Of a stretch of DNA of 64,000 nucleotides, positions 34,236 to 41,378 are shown piece by piece. Each line of letters starts with the position of its first letter. Positions within the stretch are counted from its first letter, which is position 1. The notes beneath the pieces were generated by a model, which made no database searches, had not been told where the DNA came from, and saw only the letters and a program-made list of their open reading frames with translations. The translations under genes and the position numbers were made by a program. This DNA is from Amycolatopsis umgeniensis (GTDB lineage Bacteria; Actinomycetota; Actinomycetes; Mycobacteriales; Pseudonocardiaceae). The stretch spans positions 6,696,001 through 6,760,000 of the forward strand of contig NZ_JACHMX010000001.1 in the NCBI RefSeq assembly GCF_014205155.1, written 5' to 3'.

Positions 34236-35926
34236 TGCAGGACGCTTTCTTCGGCCCGCGTGACCCATGGGGCGAACCGCTCGCCGGGTTCGCGGCCGGC
34301 GATGTACGCCCGCACGACCCGCTCGACGTACGCGGTCAGCTCCGTCGCTGTCACCTTGTGCCCGCGCAGTTTCCGGCCGAATCCGGCGTCCAGGCCGAGG
34401 CCGCCGCCGAGGTGGACCTGGAAGCCCTCGACCTGCTTGCCGTCCGCGTTGGTGACGATCTGGCCCTTGAGCCCGATGTCGGCGGTCTGGATCCGGGCGC
34501 AGGAGTTGGGGCAGCCGTTGAGGTGCACGGTCACCGGGTTCTCGATCTCCGCCTGGATGTCGGCGAGACGCTTCTCCAGTTCGGTGACCAGTTCGATCGC
34601 GCGCGCCTTCGTCTCGACGATGGCGAGTTTGCAGAACTCCAGGCCGGTGCAGGCCATGATCCCGCGCCGCCACGGCGACGGCTCGGTCTGCAGGCCCAGG
34701 TCGGCCAGTTCGGTCTTCAGCCCGCTCACCTCGGCCTCGGGGACGTCGAGGATCACGAGTTTCTGTTGCGGGGTGAGGCGGACACGGTTCGACCCGGCGC
34801 GTTCGGCGGCCTTCGCGACCGCCAGCAGGGTGGCGCCGGACACCCGGCCCGCGATCGGCGCGGCGCCGACGTAGAACTTGCCGTCGGTCTGCGGGTGCAC
34901 GCCGACGTGGTCGATCTGGGTGGCGGGCACCTCGGGCGCCGGGCCGTCGGTCAGCTTCCTCTCGAGGTACTCGTCCTCGAGCACATGGCGGAACTTCGCG
35001 GCGCCCCAGTCCTTCACCAGGAACTTGATGCGGGCGCGGGCGCGCAGGCGCCGGTAGCCGTAGTCGCGGAAGACGCTGATCACGCCTTCCCAGACGTCGG
35101 GGACCTCGTCGAGCGGGACCCAGGCGCCGAGCCGCTGGCCGATCATCGGGTTGGTGGACAGGCCGCCACCGACCCACAGGTCGAAACCGGGCCCGTGCTC
35201 CGGGTGGTCCACGCCGACGAAGGCGATGTCGTGGATCTCGTGGGCGACGTCCTGCTGGCCCGAGATCGCGGTCTTGAACTTGCGCGGCAGGTTCGAGTAG
35301 CGGGGGTCGCCGATGTAGCGGCGCTTGATCTCGTCGATCGCGGGGGTGCCGTCGATGACCTCGTCCGCGGCGATACCGGCGACGGGGGAGCCGAGGATGA
35401 CGCGCGGGCTGTCGCCGCAGGCCTCCATCGTGGTCATCCCGGCCTTCTCCAGTTTGGCCCAGATCGTCGGGACGTCCTCGACCTGGATCCAGTGGTACTG
35501 GATGTTCTGCCGGTCGGTGATGTCGGCGGTGTCGCGCGCGTGGGTCTGCGAGATCTCGGCGAGCACGGCGAGCTGATCCGTGGTCAGCGCGCCGCCGTCG
35601 AGCCGGACCCGCAGCATGAAGTAGCGGTCGTCGAGCTCCTCGGGCTCCAGCGTGGCGGTGCGGCCGCCGTCGATGCCCGGTTTGCGCTGGGTGTAGAGAC
35701 CGAACCAGCGGAACCGGCCGCGGAGGTCGCCGGGGTCGATCGAGTCGAACCCGCGGTGGGCGTAGATGTTCTCGATCCGCGCGCGCACGTTGAGCGGGTT
35801 GTCGTCCTTCTTGGACCGCTCGTTGGGGTTCAGTGGCTCGCGGTACCCCAACGCCCACTGCCCCTCGCCGCGTTTCTGTTTGACCCGGGGCGTGCGGGCA
35901 GGGGTCTCGCGCGTGGGCGACGACAT
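34232..35926 (-). CDS. sir: Ferredoxin-dependent sulfite reductase
   Basis: A 564-aa siroheme/4Fe-4S reductase (NirA/Sir family) that reduces sulfite to sulfide in six electrons. Two NIR-SIR repeats are seen. The cluster-binding cysteines lie in ACTGLEFCKLA near residue 434 and in HLNGCPNSCARIQ near 475. Mycobacterial NirA, once annotated as nitrite reductase, works as a sulfite reductase, and the cys operon here supports the same. It begins the operon after a leader peptide. Confidence 0.94.
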   Translation of the reverse strand: MSSPTRETPARTPRVKQKRGEGQWALGYREPLNPNERSKKDDNPLNVRARIENIYAHRGFDSIDPGDLRGRFRWFGLYTQRKPGIDGGRTATLEPEELDDRYFMLRVRLDGGALTTDQLAVLAEISQTHARDTADITDRQNIQYHWIQVEDVPTIWAKLEKAGMTTMEACGDSPRVILGSPVAGIAADEVIDGTPAIDEIKRRYIGDPRYSNLPRKFKTAISGQQDVAHEIHDIAFVGVDHPEHGPGFDLWVGGGLSTNPMIGQRLGAWVPLDEVPDVWEGVISVFRDYGYRRLRARARIKFLVKDWGAAKFRHVLEDEYLERKLTDGPAPEVPATQIDHVGVHPQTDGKFYVGAAPIAGRVSGATLLAVAKAAERAGSNRVRLTPQQKLVILDVPEAEVSGLKTELADLGLQTEPSPWRRGIMACTGLEFCKLAIVETKARAIELVTELEKRLADIQAEIENPVTVHLNGCPNSCARIQTADIGLKGQIVTNADGKQVEGFQVHLGGGLGLDAGFGRKLRGHKVTATELTAYVERVVRAYIAGREPGERFAPWVTRAEESVLQ

Positions 35927-35962
35927 GGGAGTCCTCCGGCAGATCGTGGTGGTGGCGGGGAG

Positions 35963-36049
35963 TCAGCGGTTCGTCGCACAGAGCGCGCTCGCCACACGAC
36001 GGAGATCCACGTGGCGGCGTGCCACGAGGGTGATTCCGGCGCGGGTCAT
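35963..36049 (-). CDS. Leader peptide of the sulfate-assimilation operon (attenuator type)
   Basis: A 28-codon frame from the ATG at 36049 to a TGA ending at 35963, 36 nt before sir. It contains RRHVDLRRVASALC, close to the RRHVDLxRVSSAIC motif of short leader peptides that precede sulfur genes in Streptomyces. Translation through the cysteine codon near its end likely reports cysteine supply and controls sir expression; this is inferred from the family. The remaining 35927-36201 shows no other gene. Confidence 0.8.
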   Translation of the reverse strand: MTRAGITLVARRHVDLRRVASALCATNR

Positions 36050-36201
36050 TCGTTCAGCGTGCCACGCGCCCACTATGTGGTCTAGGCCGGTCCGAATGCT
36101 GGGAACGGAGTCCGAACGAGACTGTTTTCGCTGGTCGAGGGCCTGTTTCGAAGGTCAAGCCCGGGTTCGCCGCCGCCACTGTGACGCAGAACGCGCAAGA
36201 C

Positions 36202-36774
36202 TCAAGAGGGCAGGACGCGGTCCACGATGAGCCGGATGACGTCTTCGTCGGTGACGTCCGCGAGGACTTCCGGGAGGGTGAGCCGTTCGACGGTGAGCCC
36301 GGTCAGCGCGAGATACATCAGCAGGACCTCGGCGCGCCCGCCCGGCATCCCCGCCGCGACATGCCACTCGACGCTCATGTCGATGCCCTCGCGGATCGTC
36401 TTGGTCAGCTCGGCCGCCAGATCCGGGCGCCGGGTGGCTTCGAGCCGGAGTTCGAGCAGGGCGAGATACGGCTCACGGTGGCCTGTCAGCCGTCCCATGA
36501 GTTCGCCGAGCAGCACGCCGACCCGGTCGTGCGACGGCGTCTCGGCCTGCGGATTCGCCATGACGTCGGCCGGCGCCGAAAGCCGCTCCTGCACGCGGAC
36601 GCCGACCTCGCCGAGCAGCTGGTCCCGGTTCCGGAAGTAGTTGGACGTCGTCCCCGGCGGAACGTCCGCTTCGACGTCCACGGCGCGGTAGGTGAGCCCG
36701 CGAGCGCCCTCGCGGGCGAGAACGGTGATGGCGGCGTCGGTGAGAGCGGTCCGGCGCTCCGGGTTCTGTCGCAT
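36202..36774 (-). CDS. TetR-family transcriptional regulator
   Basis: A 190-aa regulator. The helix-turn-helix spans about residues 10-55 (LTDAAITVLAREGARGLTYRAVD, then VPPGTTSNYFRNRDQLLGEV). The C-terminal ligand domain is of the common all-helical type. It is divergent from a VOC protein gene, with a large inverted repeat in the gap, so it most likely represses both. The ligand is unknown. Confidence 0.88.
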   Translation of the reverse strand: MRQNPERRTALTDAAITVLAREGARGLTYRAVDVEADVPPGTTSNYFRNRDQLLGEVGVRVQERLSAPADVMANPQAETPSHDRVGVLLGELMGRLTGHREPYLALLELRLEATRRPDLAAELTKTIREGIDMSVEWHVAAGMPGGRAEVLLMYLALTGLTVERLTLPEVLADVTDEDVIRLIVDRVLPS

Positions 36775-36799
36775 CGGGACATTCTCCTTGCTTCGATCA

Positions 36800-36835
36800 A
36801 ACCACTATGCTTATAGTACTACGCATCAAGTGGTT
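36800..36835 (+). promoter_or_regulatory. Divergent promoter/operator of the TetR-VOC pair
   Basis: AACCACT (36800-36806) and AGTGGTT (36829-36835) form an outer inverted repeat around ATGC/GCAT and the palindrome TAGTACTA (36814-36821). A -10 TATAGT (36812-36817) with TTGCTT 18 bp upstream (36788-36793) points to the VOC gene, so a repressor bound here would cover the promoter. Confidence 0.55.
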
Positions 36836-36856
36836 CTTCTGGGAGGAAAACACCAA

Positions 36857-37270
36857 ATGCAACTCAGCGGTTTCGGTGCCTGTGTGCTCGTCGACGACAT
36901 CGCCGAGACCACCGCCTGGTGGAAGCGGCACCTGCAGTTGACGGTGACGATCGAGCTCGACTGGTTCTCCAGCCTCAACGTCGGGGTGCCGGGCTATGAA
37001 ATGAGCTTCGCGAAGCGCGGCCACAAGGCCACGCCGGAGCCGTGGCGCGCGCAGGACGCGGCCGGCTCGATGGTCGGGTTCATGGTCGCCGACGCGGCGG
37101 CCGAGTACGAGCGGCTGCGTGGGGAAGGGGTCAAGATCGTCACGGAGCTCGTGGACGAGGAATTCGGCCAGCGGCACTTCTACATCGAGGACCTGAACGG
37201 CTTCCTCATCGACATCATCGAGGTGATCCCGCCGTCGCAGGAATGGCTGGCCGCTAACGGGTTGGCCTAG
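36857..37270 (+). CDS. VOC-family (glyoxalase-like) protein
   Basis: A 137-aa vicinal-oxygen-chelate protein. It has the two-module fold: FGACVLVDDIAETTAWWKRH at the N terminus and RHFYIEDLNGFLIDIIE near the C terminus. The ATG at 36857 follows GGGAGGAAAA; the longer frame covers the promoter. TetR control suggests an inducible detoxification role, with unknown substrate. Confidence 0.82.
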   Translation: MQLSGFGACVLVDDIAETTAWWKRHLQLTVTIELDWFSSLNVGVPGYEMSFAKRGHKATPEPWRAQDAAGSMVGFMVADAAAEYERLRGEGVKIVTELVDEEFGQRHFYIEDLNGFLIDIIEVIPPSQEWLAANGLA

Positions 37271-37355
37271 TACCGCTTCGGGTGAGTGAGGCCGCGCGGA
37301 CTCCCCGTCGGCGCTAGCTTCGGTCTCCGATCCACACTGGACGGAGGAGTTGCGC

Positions 37356-37712
37356 ATGCGCCGATGGGTGGTCGCCGCGATGGTGCTGGCGTCCCTGCTG
37401 GTCCCGGGTACGGCTTCCGGGGCTCAACAGGGCTGCAGGCTGGTCTCGCCCGAGGAGGGGGCGGTGCTGCACAAGGGCAGCTCGTACCGGTTCGAGGCGG
37501 TCGGCTGTTCGCCGAACGCCCGGGGGCACCTGTCTCAAACGGTGCTGGTCGAGGTGGCGATGAGCCGCGACGCCGCCACGGACGACCACGGCGATTGGTC
37601 GCCCGACTACGTGGTCAACGACTACTCGCTGAACATGGAGACCCTGGTCTGGGTGCGGTTCGAGGACGGCACCCGCTCCACGTCGGTCAAGGTGCGTATC
37701 GCGGACAGATAG
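37356..37712 (+). CDS. Small secreted hypothetical protein
   Basis: A 118-aa protein with a signal peptide ending near GTASGA (residue 23). The mature part has two cysteines (QGCRLVSP and AVGCSPN) and looks like a small beta-rich domain. The ATG at 37356 is spaced 7 nt from GGAGGA; a TTG at 37350 is too close. No family is recognised. A long palindrome follows its stop. Confidence 0.7.
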   Translation: MRRWVVAAMVLASLLVPGTASGAQQGCRLVSPEEGAVLHKGSSYRFEAVGCSPNARGHLSQTVLVEVAMSRDAATDDHGDWSPDYVVNDYSLNMETLVWVRFEDGTRSTSVKVRIADR

Positions 37713-37718
37713 CGTGCT

Positions 37719-37758
37719 CCGTGAAGGCCTCTTTCCCCGGGGAAGGAGGCCTTCACGG
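37719..37758 (+). repeat. GTGAAGG/CCTTCAC-type palindrome, probable terminator
   Basis: 13-bp perfect arms, CCGTGAAGGCCTC (37719-37731) and GAGGCCTTCACGG (37746-37758), enclose a second stem, TTCCCC/GGGGAA. It starts 7 bp after the stop of the secreted protein gene. The arm sequence recurs near 59.4 kb, so it belongs to a dispersed palindrome family. Confidence 0.75.
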
Positions 37759-37776
37759 CGTGGGGGACACTGGGGT

Positions 37777-38991
37777 GTGCCCGCGTTGCTGCCCGAAACC
37801 ACCACGCCCGTCGAGTCGGCGCTCCCCGAGAGCGCGCTGGAAGGGCTCGGCACCCGGCCGTTCGGTGTCTACGTGCACGTCCCGTTCTGCGCGACCCGGT
37901 GCGGCTACTGCGATTTCAACACCTATACCGCCGGTGAGCTGGACAGTGATTCGTCGCCGCAGTCCTGGCTCGAAGGCCTCAAGCGCGAGTTCGACCTGGC
38001 CGCGCGCGTCCTCGGGAAGCCGCCCGCGGTCGACACCGTCTTCGTCGGCGGAGGCACTCCGTCCCTGCTCGGCGCCGAAGGGCTCCGAAGCGTCCTCGAC
38101 GCCGTACGTGACACTTTCGGCCTCGCGCCCGGCGCCGAGGTGACGACCGAGTCCAATCCGGAGTCCACGTCACCCGAGTTCTTCGACGGCATCCGCGCCG
38201 CCGGGTACAACCGGATCTCGCTCGGGATGCAGTCGGCCGCGCGGCACGTCTTGAAGATCCTCGACCGCGTGCACACCGTGGGCCGTCCGGTCGCGGCCGC
38301 CGAGGAAGCGCGAGCCGCCGGATTCGAGCACGTCAACCTCGACGTCATCTACGGCACGCCGGGGGAGCGCGTCGAAGACCTCCAGGCTTCGCTGGACGCG
38401 GTGCTGGCCGCCGGTGTCGACCACGTGTCGGCGTACGCGCTGATCGTCGAAGAAGGCACCGCGCTCGCCCGCCGCATCCGCCGAGGCGAACTGCCCGCGC
38501 CGGACGACGACGTGCTGGCCGCCGACTACGAGATGATCGACCGTGTCCTCGCTTCGGCGGGTTTGCGCTGGTACGAGGTGTCCAACTGGGCGACCTCCGA
38601 GGAAGCCCGCTGCCGGCACAACATCGGCTACTGGCGCGGCGGCGACTGGTGGGGCGCCGGACCCGGCGCGCACAGCCACGTCGGCGGCGTCCGCTGGTGG
38701 AACGTCAAACATCCGGCGCGCTACGCCGCCTCGCTCGCCGCCGGGGACTCACCGGCCGCCGGCCGCGAACTGCTCACCGACGAGGACCGGCATCTGGAAC
38801 GCGTGATGCTGGAACTCCGGCTGTCCGAAGGACTTCCCCTCGGCGCCCTCGACGACGACGGCCGCGCGGAAGCCCGTGTCGCGGCCGCCGAGGGGTTGCT
38901 CGATCAGTCCGCTTTGGACGGTCAGGATCGGGCGGTGCTGACCGATCGCGGACGGTTGCTCGCGGATGGACTGGTGCGACGCCTCACGTGA
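37777..38991 (+). CDS. hemW: Radical SAM protein HemW
   Basis: A 404-aa radical SAM protein of the coproporphyrinogen dehydrogenase-like family. The 4Fe-4S motif is HVPFCATRCGYCDF near residues 34-47, with GGGTPSLL following near 92. HemW lacks the N-terminal extension of HemN and is a heme chaperone. The GTG at 37777 was chosen; codons further upstream fall in the palindrome. No clear ribosome site is seen. It overlaps a convergent TetR gene by 8 bp. Confidence 0.92.
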   Translation: MPALLPETTTPVESALPESALEGLGTRPFGVYVHVPFCATRCGYCDFNTYTAGELDSDSSPQSWLEGLKREFDLAARVLGKPPAVDTVFVGGGTPSLLGAEGLRSVLDAVRDTFGLAPGAEVTTESNPESTSPEFFDGIRAAGYNRISLGMQSAARHVLKILDRVHTVGRPVAAAEEARAAGFEHVNLDVIYGTPGERVEDLQASLDAVLAAGVDHVSAYALIVEEGTALARRIRRGELPAPDDDVLAADYEMIDRVLASAGLRWYEVSNWATSEEARCRHNIGYWRGGDWWGAGPGAHSHVGGVRWWNVKHPARYAASLAAGDSPAAGRELLTDEDRHLERVMLELRLSEGLPLGALDDDGRAEARVAAAEGLLDQSALDGQDRAVLTDRGRLLADGLVRRLT

Positions 38992-39655
38992 GCCGCGTCA
39001 GGCCGGCGAGGAACATGTCGATCGCGAACTCGAACCGCTCCCGAGCCGTCTCCGCGGTGAAGTACTCGCCCGAGCCGAGCAGGTTCGGGAACGAGCCGGG
39101 CGGGAACGACGACATGTACTCGACCATCTGTTTGCCGCGTTCCTCCTGTTCGGCCAGGTCGATGTCGCCGTGCTGCCAGCCCGCGCCCTCGTAGGCGAAA
39201 GCCTTGGCGTAGAGCCATAGCGCGTCGGCGGCGAACAAGGCCCGCTTGAGGTCGAGGCCGCCCGCGCGCAGTACCGCGAGCATGGCTTCGGCCTGCTGCA
39301 AGGCGTTCGCGCCGACCGGGACGGGGATGGCCCACGCGATCTTGGCGATCCCGGGGAACGACGTCAGCGCGCGCACGTTCTCCCGCAACAGGTCTTTCGC
39401 CTGCTCGATCCACCGTTCCGGGTCGGGTTCGGGGAACGGGCCGAAGTCGAGGACGTGGTCGACCATCAGCTCGTGGAGCTCTTCCTTGTTCGCCACATGG
39501 GCGTAGAGCGACGCCGGGCCGGTTTCCAGCGCCTGGGCCACGCGCCGCATGCTCACCGCCTCCAGCCCCTCGGCGGCGAGGAGGTCCAGTGCCGTCTTCA
39601 CCACGAGCTCCTGGGACAGCACGGGTTTCTCGGCGCGACGCCGGGGCCTGCTCAC
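38984..39655 (-). CDS. TetR-family regulator (TetR_C class)
   Basis: A 223-aa regulator with GTG start after AGGAGG. The DNA-binding domain covers about residues 12-60 (ALDLLAAEGLEAVSMRRVAQAL, then ASLYAHVANKEELHELMVDHVL), a pattern typical of the tetracycline-repressor subclass. The C-terminal half is the matching ligand domain. It is divergent from a SgcJ-like gene across three identical operators and very likely binds them. Confidence 0.9.
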   Translation of the reverse strand: MSRPRRRAEKPVLSQELVVKTALDLLAAEGLEAVSMRRVAQALETGPASLYAHVANKEELHELMVDHVLDFGPFPEPDPERWIEQAKDLLRENVRALTSFPGIAKIAWAIPVPVGANALQQAEAMLAVLRAGGLDLKRALFAADALWLYAKAFAYEGAGWQHGDIDLAEQEERGKQMVEYMSSFPPGSFPNLLGSGEYFTAETARERFEFAIDMFLAGLTRLT

Positions 39656-39695
39656 TTCGTTCGCCTCCTGATCCGGGGTTCGCCGGGAACTCTAC

Positions 39696-39750
39696 TTGAC
39701 GCGAACGCTGTTCGTCTGTAGAACGGTGTTCGCAACACGAACGCTGTTCG
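39696..39750 (+). promoter_or_regulatory. Promoter with three evenly spaced operators
   Basis: CGAACGCTGTTCG occurs at 39702-39714 and 39738-39750, with the variant AGAACGGTGTTCG at 39720-39732. The three palindromes start exactly 18 bp apart. A -35 TTGACG (39696-39701) and a -10 TAGAAC (39719-39724), 17 bp apart, overlap the first two. Binding by the adjacent TetR protein would block the promoter. Confidence 0.72.
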
Positions 39751-39767
39751 ACTAACTGGAGGACATC

Positions 39768-40184
39768 ATGACCGAACGACGGACCGAGGTCCTGGCCGTG
39801 CTGGGCAAGCTCGCCGACGCGTGGAACGACGGCGACGCGGCCGCGTACGCCTCGCTGTTCACCGAAGACGCCGACTACGTGACCTTCTTCGGGATGAACA
39901 TGCCGGGTCGGGCGGTCATCGAAAGCGCGCACCGATCCCTGTTCGAGGGGCTGCTGAAGGGGTCGAAACTCGTGGCCGGGAGCGGCGAGCCCAAGGTCCG
40001 GTTCGTCCGGCCGGACGTCGCGATCGTCGTGTCCGGCGGCGGGTCGTCGGTGTCGGGCGGGGACAAGCCCGAGCCGGGCCGGGAGTCGACGCTGACGTAC
40101 GTGCTGGTCGAGGAGCCCGATGGCTGGCGGGTCGCCTCGTTCCAGAACACCAGGGTGAGCGATCCGGCCGCGAGCGCGGCGTGA
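39768..40184 (+). CDS. SgcJ/EcaC-like SnoaL-fold protein
   Basis: A 138-aa cone-fold (NTF2/SnoaL-like) protein of the SgcJ/EcaC group. Its features are LAKLADAWNDGDAAAYASLF-like spacing (here VLGKLADAWNDGDAAAYAS) and FTEDADYVTFFG near residues 36-47. Such proteins are small enzymes or binding proteins, often near oxidoreductases. TACTGGAGGAC-type ribosome site lies upstream. Its stop overlaps the next start (GTGA). It is controlled by the divergent TetR protein. Confidence 0.8.
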   Translation: MTERRTEVLAVLGKLADAWNDGDAAAYASLFTEDADYVTFFGMNMPGRAVIESAHRSLFEGLLKGSKLVAGSGEPKVRFVRPDVAIVVSGGGSSVSGGDKPEPGRESTLTYVLVEEPDGWRVASFQNTRVSDPAASAA

Positions 40185-40537
40185 AACCGCTGGTCGAGGT
40201 CGACGGTGTGGTGCCCGCGTCCGCCGACGAGGTCTTCGCCCGGATCGCGGGGATTCTTCAGGCGCAGCAGTACAACCCACGCTTCGAAATGGACCCCGCG
40301 CGCGGCTTCATCGCCCAGCAGGGCGGTTGGTGGTATCGCGGGGAGTACACCGTCGTGGATGATCCGGCCGGCGCGCGGGTGACCCATCGGGTGTACAACG
40401 TCGCTTCCCGGGGGCGGTGGGCGGTCCCGCTGGCCAACCGGTTCTTCGCCGGGTTCGCCGTGCGGGTCCGAGAGAGCTTTGATCGGATGCTGGGAGACGT
40501 CGCACGTCCGATCGGGGATCGGCGTACGCTCGGTTAG
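40181..40537 (+). CDS. SRPBCC-like small protein
   Basis: A 118-aa protein with a helix-grip look: PLVEVDGVVPASADEVFARI at the N terminus, a strand-rich centre with GGWWYRGEYTVVDD, and a C-terminal helix. The family assignment (polyketide cyclase/START-like) is tentative. It is translationally coupled to the SgcJ-like gene, so the two probably work together under the TetR regulator. Its TAG stop lies inside an iron box for the next gene. Confidence 0.65.
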   Translation: MKPLVEVDGVVPASADEVFARIAGILQAQQYNPRFEMDPARGFIAQQGGWWYRGEYTVVDDPAGARVTHRVYNVASRGRWAVPLANRFFAGFAVRVRESFDRMLGDVARPIGDRRTLG

Positions 40538-40552
40538 GTTGACCTAACCTGA
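40532..40552 (+). promoter_or_regulatory. Iron box (IdeR/DmdR-type operator)
   Basis: GGTTAGGT-TG-ACCTAACC (40532-40549) is a perfect inverted repeat. From 40534 it matches 15 of 19 positions of the IdeR/DmdR consensus TTAGGTTAGGCTAACCTAA. It ends 15 bp before the siderophore-interacting protein gene, so iron-loaded IdeR should repress that gene. Confidence 0.85.
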
Positions 40553-40567
40553 GGAAAGGAATCGTGG

Positions 40568-41368
40568 ATGGCCGAGGCGAGGAGATCGGTGTCGGCGACC
40601 CGGTTGCGGGTGCTGCGCACCGAGCGGATCACCCCGCATATGGTCCGGATCGTCGCTGGGGGCGAAGGAATCGCCTCGTTTCAGCCGAACGAATTCACCG
40701 ACGCCTACGTCAAGGTGCACTTCCGGGTGCCCGGCGTCACCTATCCCGAGCCGTTCGACCTGGCGCGCGTCCGCGAAGAACTGCCGCGGGAGCAGTGGCC
40801 GCGGATGCGCTCCTACACCGTCCGGGCCTTCGACAGGGATCTCGGCGAACTGGTGCTCGACTTCGTCCACCACGGTGACGAGGGTGTCGCCGGACCGTGG
40901 GCCGCCGCTGCGAAACCCGGCGACGAGCTGCTGATCTCCGGTCCCGGCGGGGCGTACGCGCCGGGCGAGGAGGCCGACTGGCATCTGCTCGCCGGCGACG
41001 AGAGCGCCCTGCCGGCGATCGCCGCGTCCCTCGAGGCGATGCCGGCCGGTGTCCCCGTACACGCGGTCATCCTCGTGGAGGACGCCGCCGAGGAGCAGTC
41101 GCTGACCACCAAGGGCGACGCGCGGATCACCTGGCTGCACCGGAGCCGGGGCGACGATCTCGCGGCCGCCGTCCGCGCGCTCGACTGGCAGGACGGTGTC
41201 GTGCAGGCGTTCGTGCACGGCGAGGCCGCGTTCGTCCGGGATCTGCGACGTCATCTGCTGGACGACCGAGGGATGCGGCGAGACCTGCTGTCGATCTCCG
41301 GATACTGGCGGATCGGGAAGACCGACGAGGCGTGGCGGCTGGAGAAACAGGCCGAGCGGAACGCGTAA
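40568..41368 (+). CDS. Siderophore-interacting protein (ferric-siderophore reductase, ViuB/FAD type)
   Basis: A 266-aa flavin reductase that frees iron from imported siderophores. FAD-binding motif RMRSYTVRAF (consensus RxYTxR) is near residues 79-88. The NAD(P)H-binding part has LAGDESALPAIAASLE near 141-156, and the C-terminal SGYWRIGKTDEAWR motif is typical of SIP. GAGGAAAGGA precedes the ATG, and an iron box overlaps its promoter. Confidence 0.93.
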   Translation: MAEARRSVSATRLRVLRTERITPHMVRIVAGGEGIASFQPNEFTDAYVKVHFRVPGVTYPEPFDLARVREELPREQWPRMRSYTVRAFDRDLGELVLDFVHHGDEGVAGPWAAAAKPGDELLISGPGGAYAPGEEADWHLLAGDESALPAIAASLEAMPAGVPVHAVILVEDAAEEQSLTTKGDARITWLHRSRGDDLAAAVRALDWQDGVVQAFVHGEAAFVRDLRRHLLDDRGMRRDLLSISGYWRIGKTDEAWRLEKQAERNA

Positions 41369-41378
41369 CCTCGGTCAC

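Noticed and set aside
34236..35858. Long frame extending the zinc-ribbon protein backwards through sir (591 codons)
   Set aside because: It is the shadow frame of sir, rich in Arg/Pro/Gly with no domain; only the last 50 codons, after the GTG at 34235, look real.
39702..39750. CGAACGCTGTTCG resembles a LexA SOS box
   Set aside because: The actinobacterial SOS box has four bases between CGAAC and GTTCG; here there are three, there are three copies, and a TetR gene is adjacent, so a TetR operator fits better.
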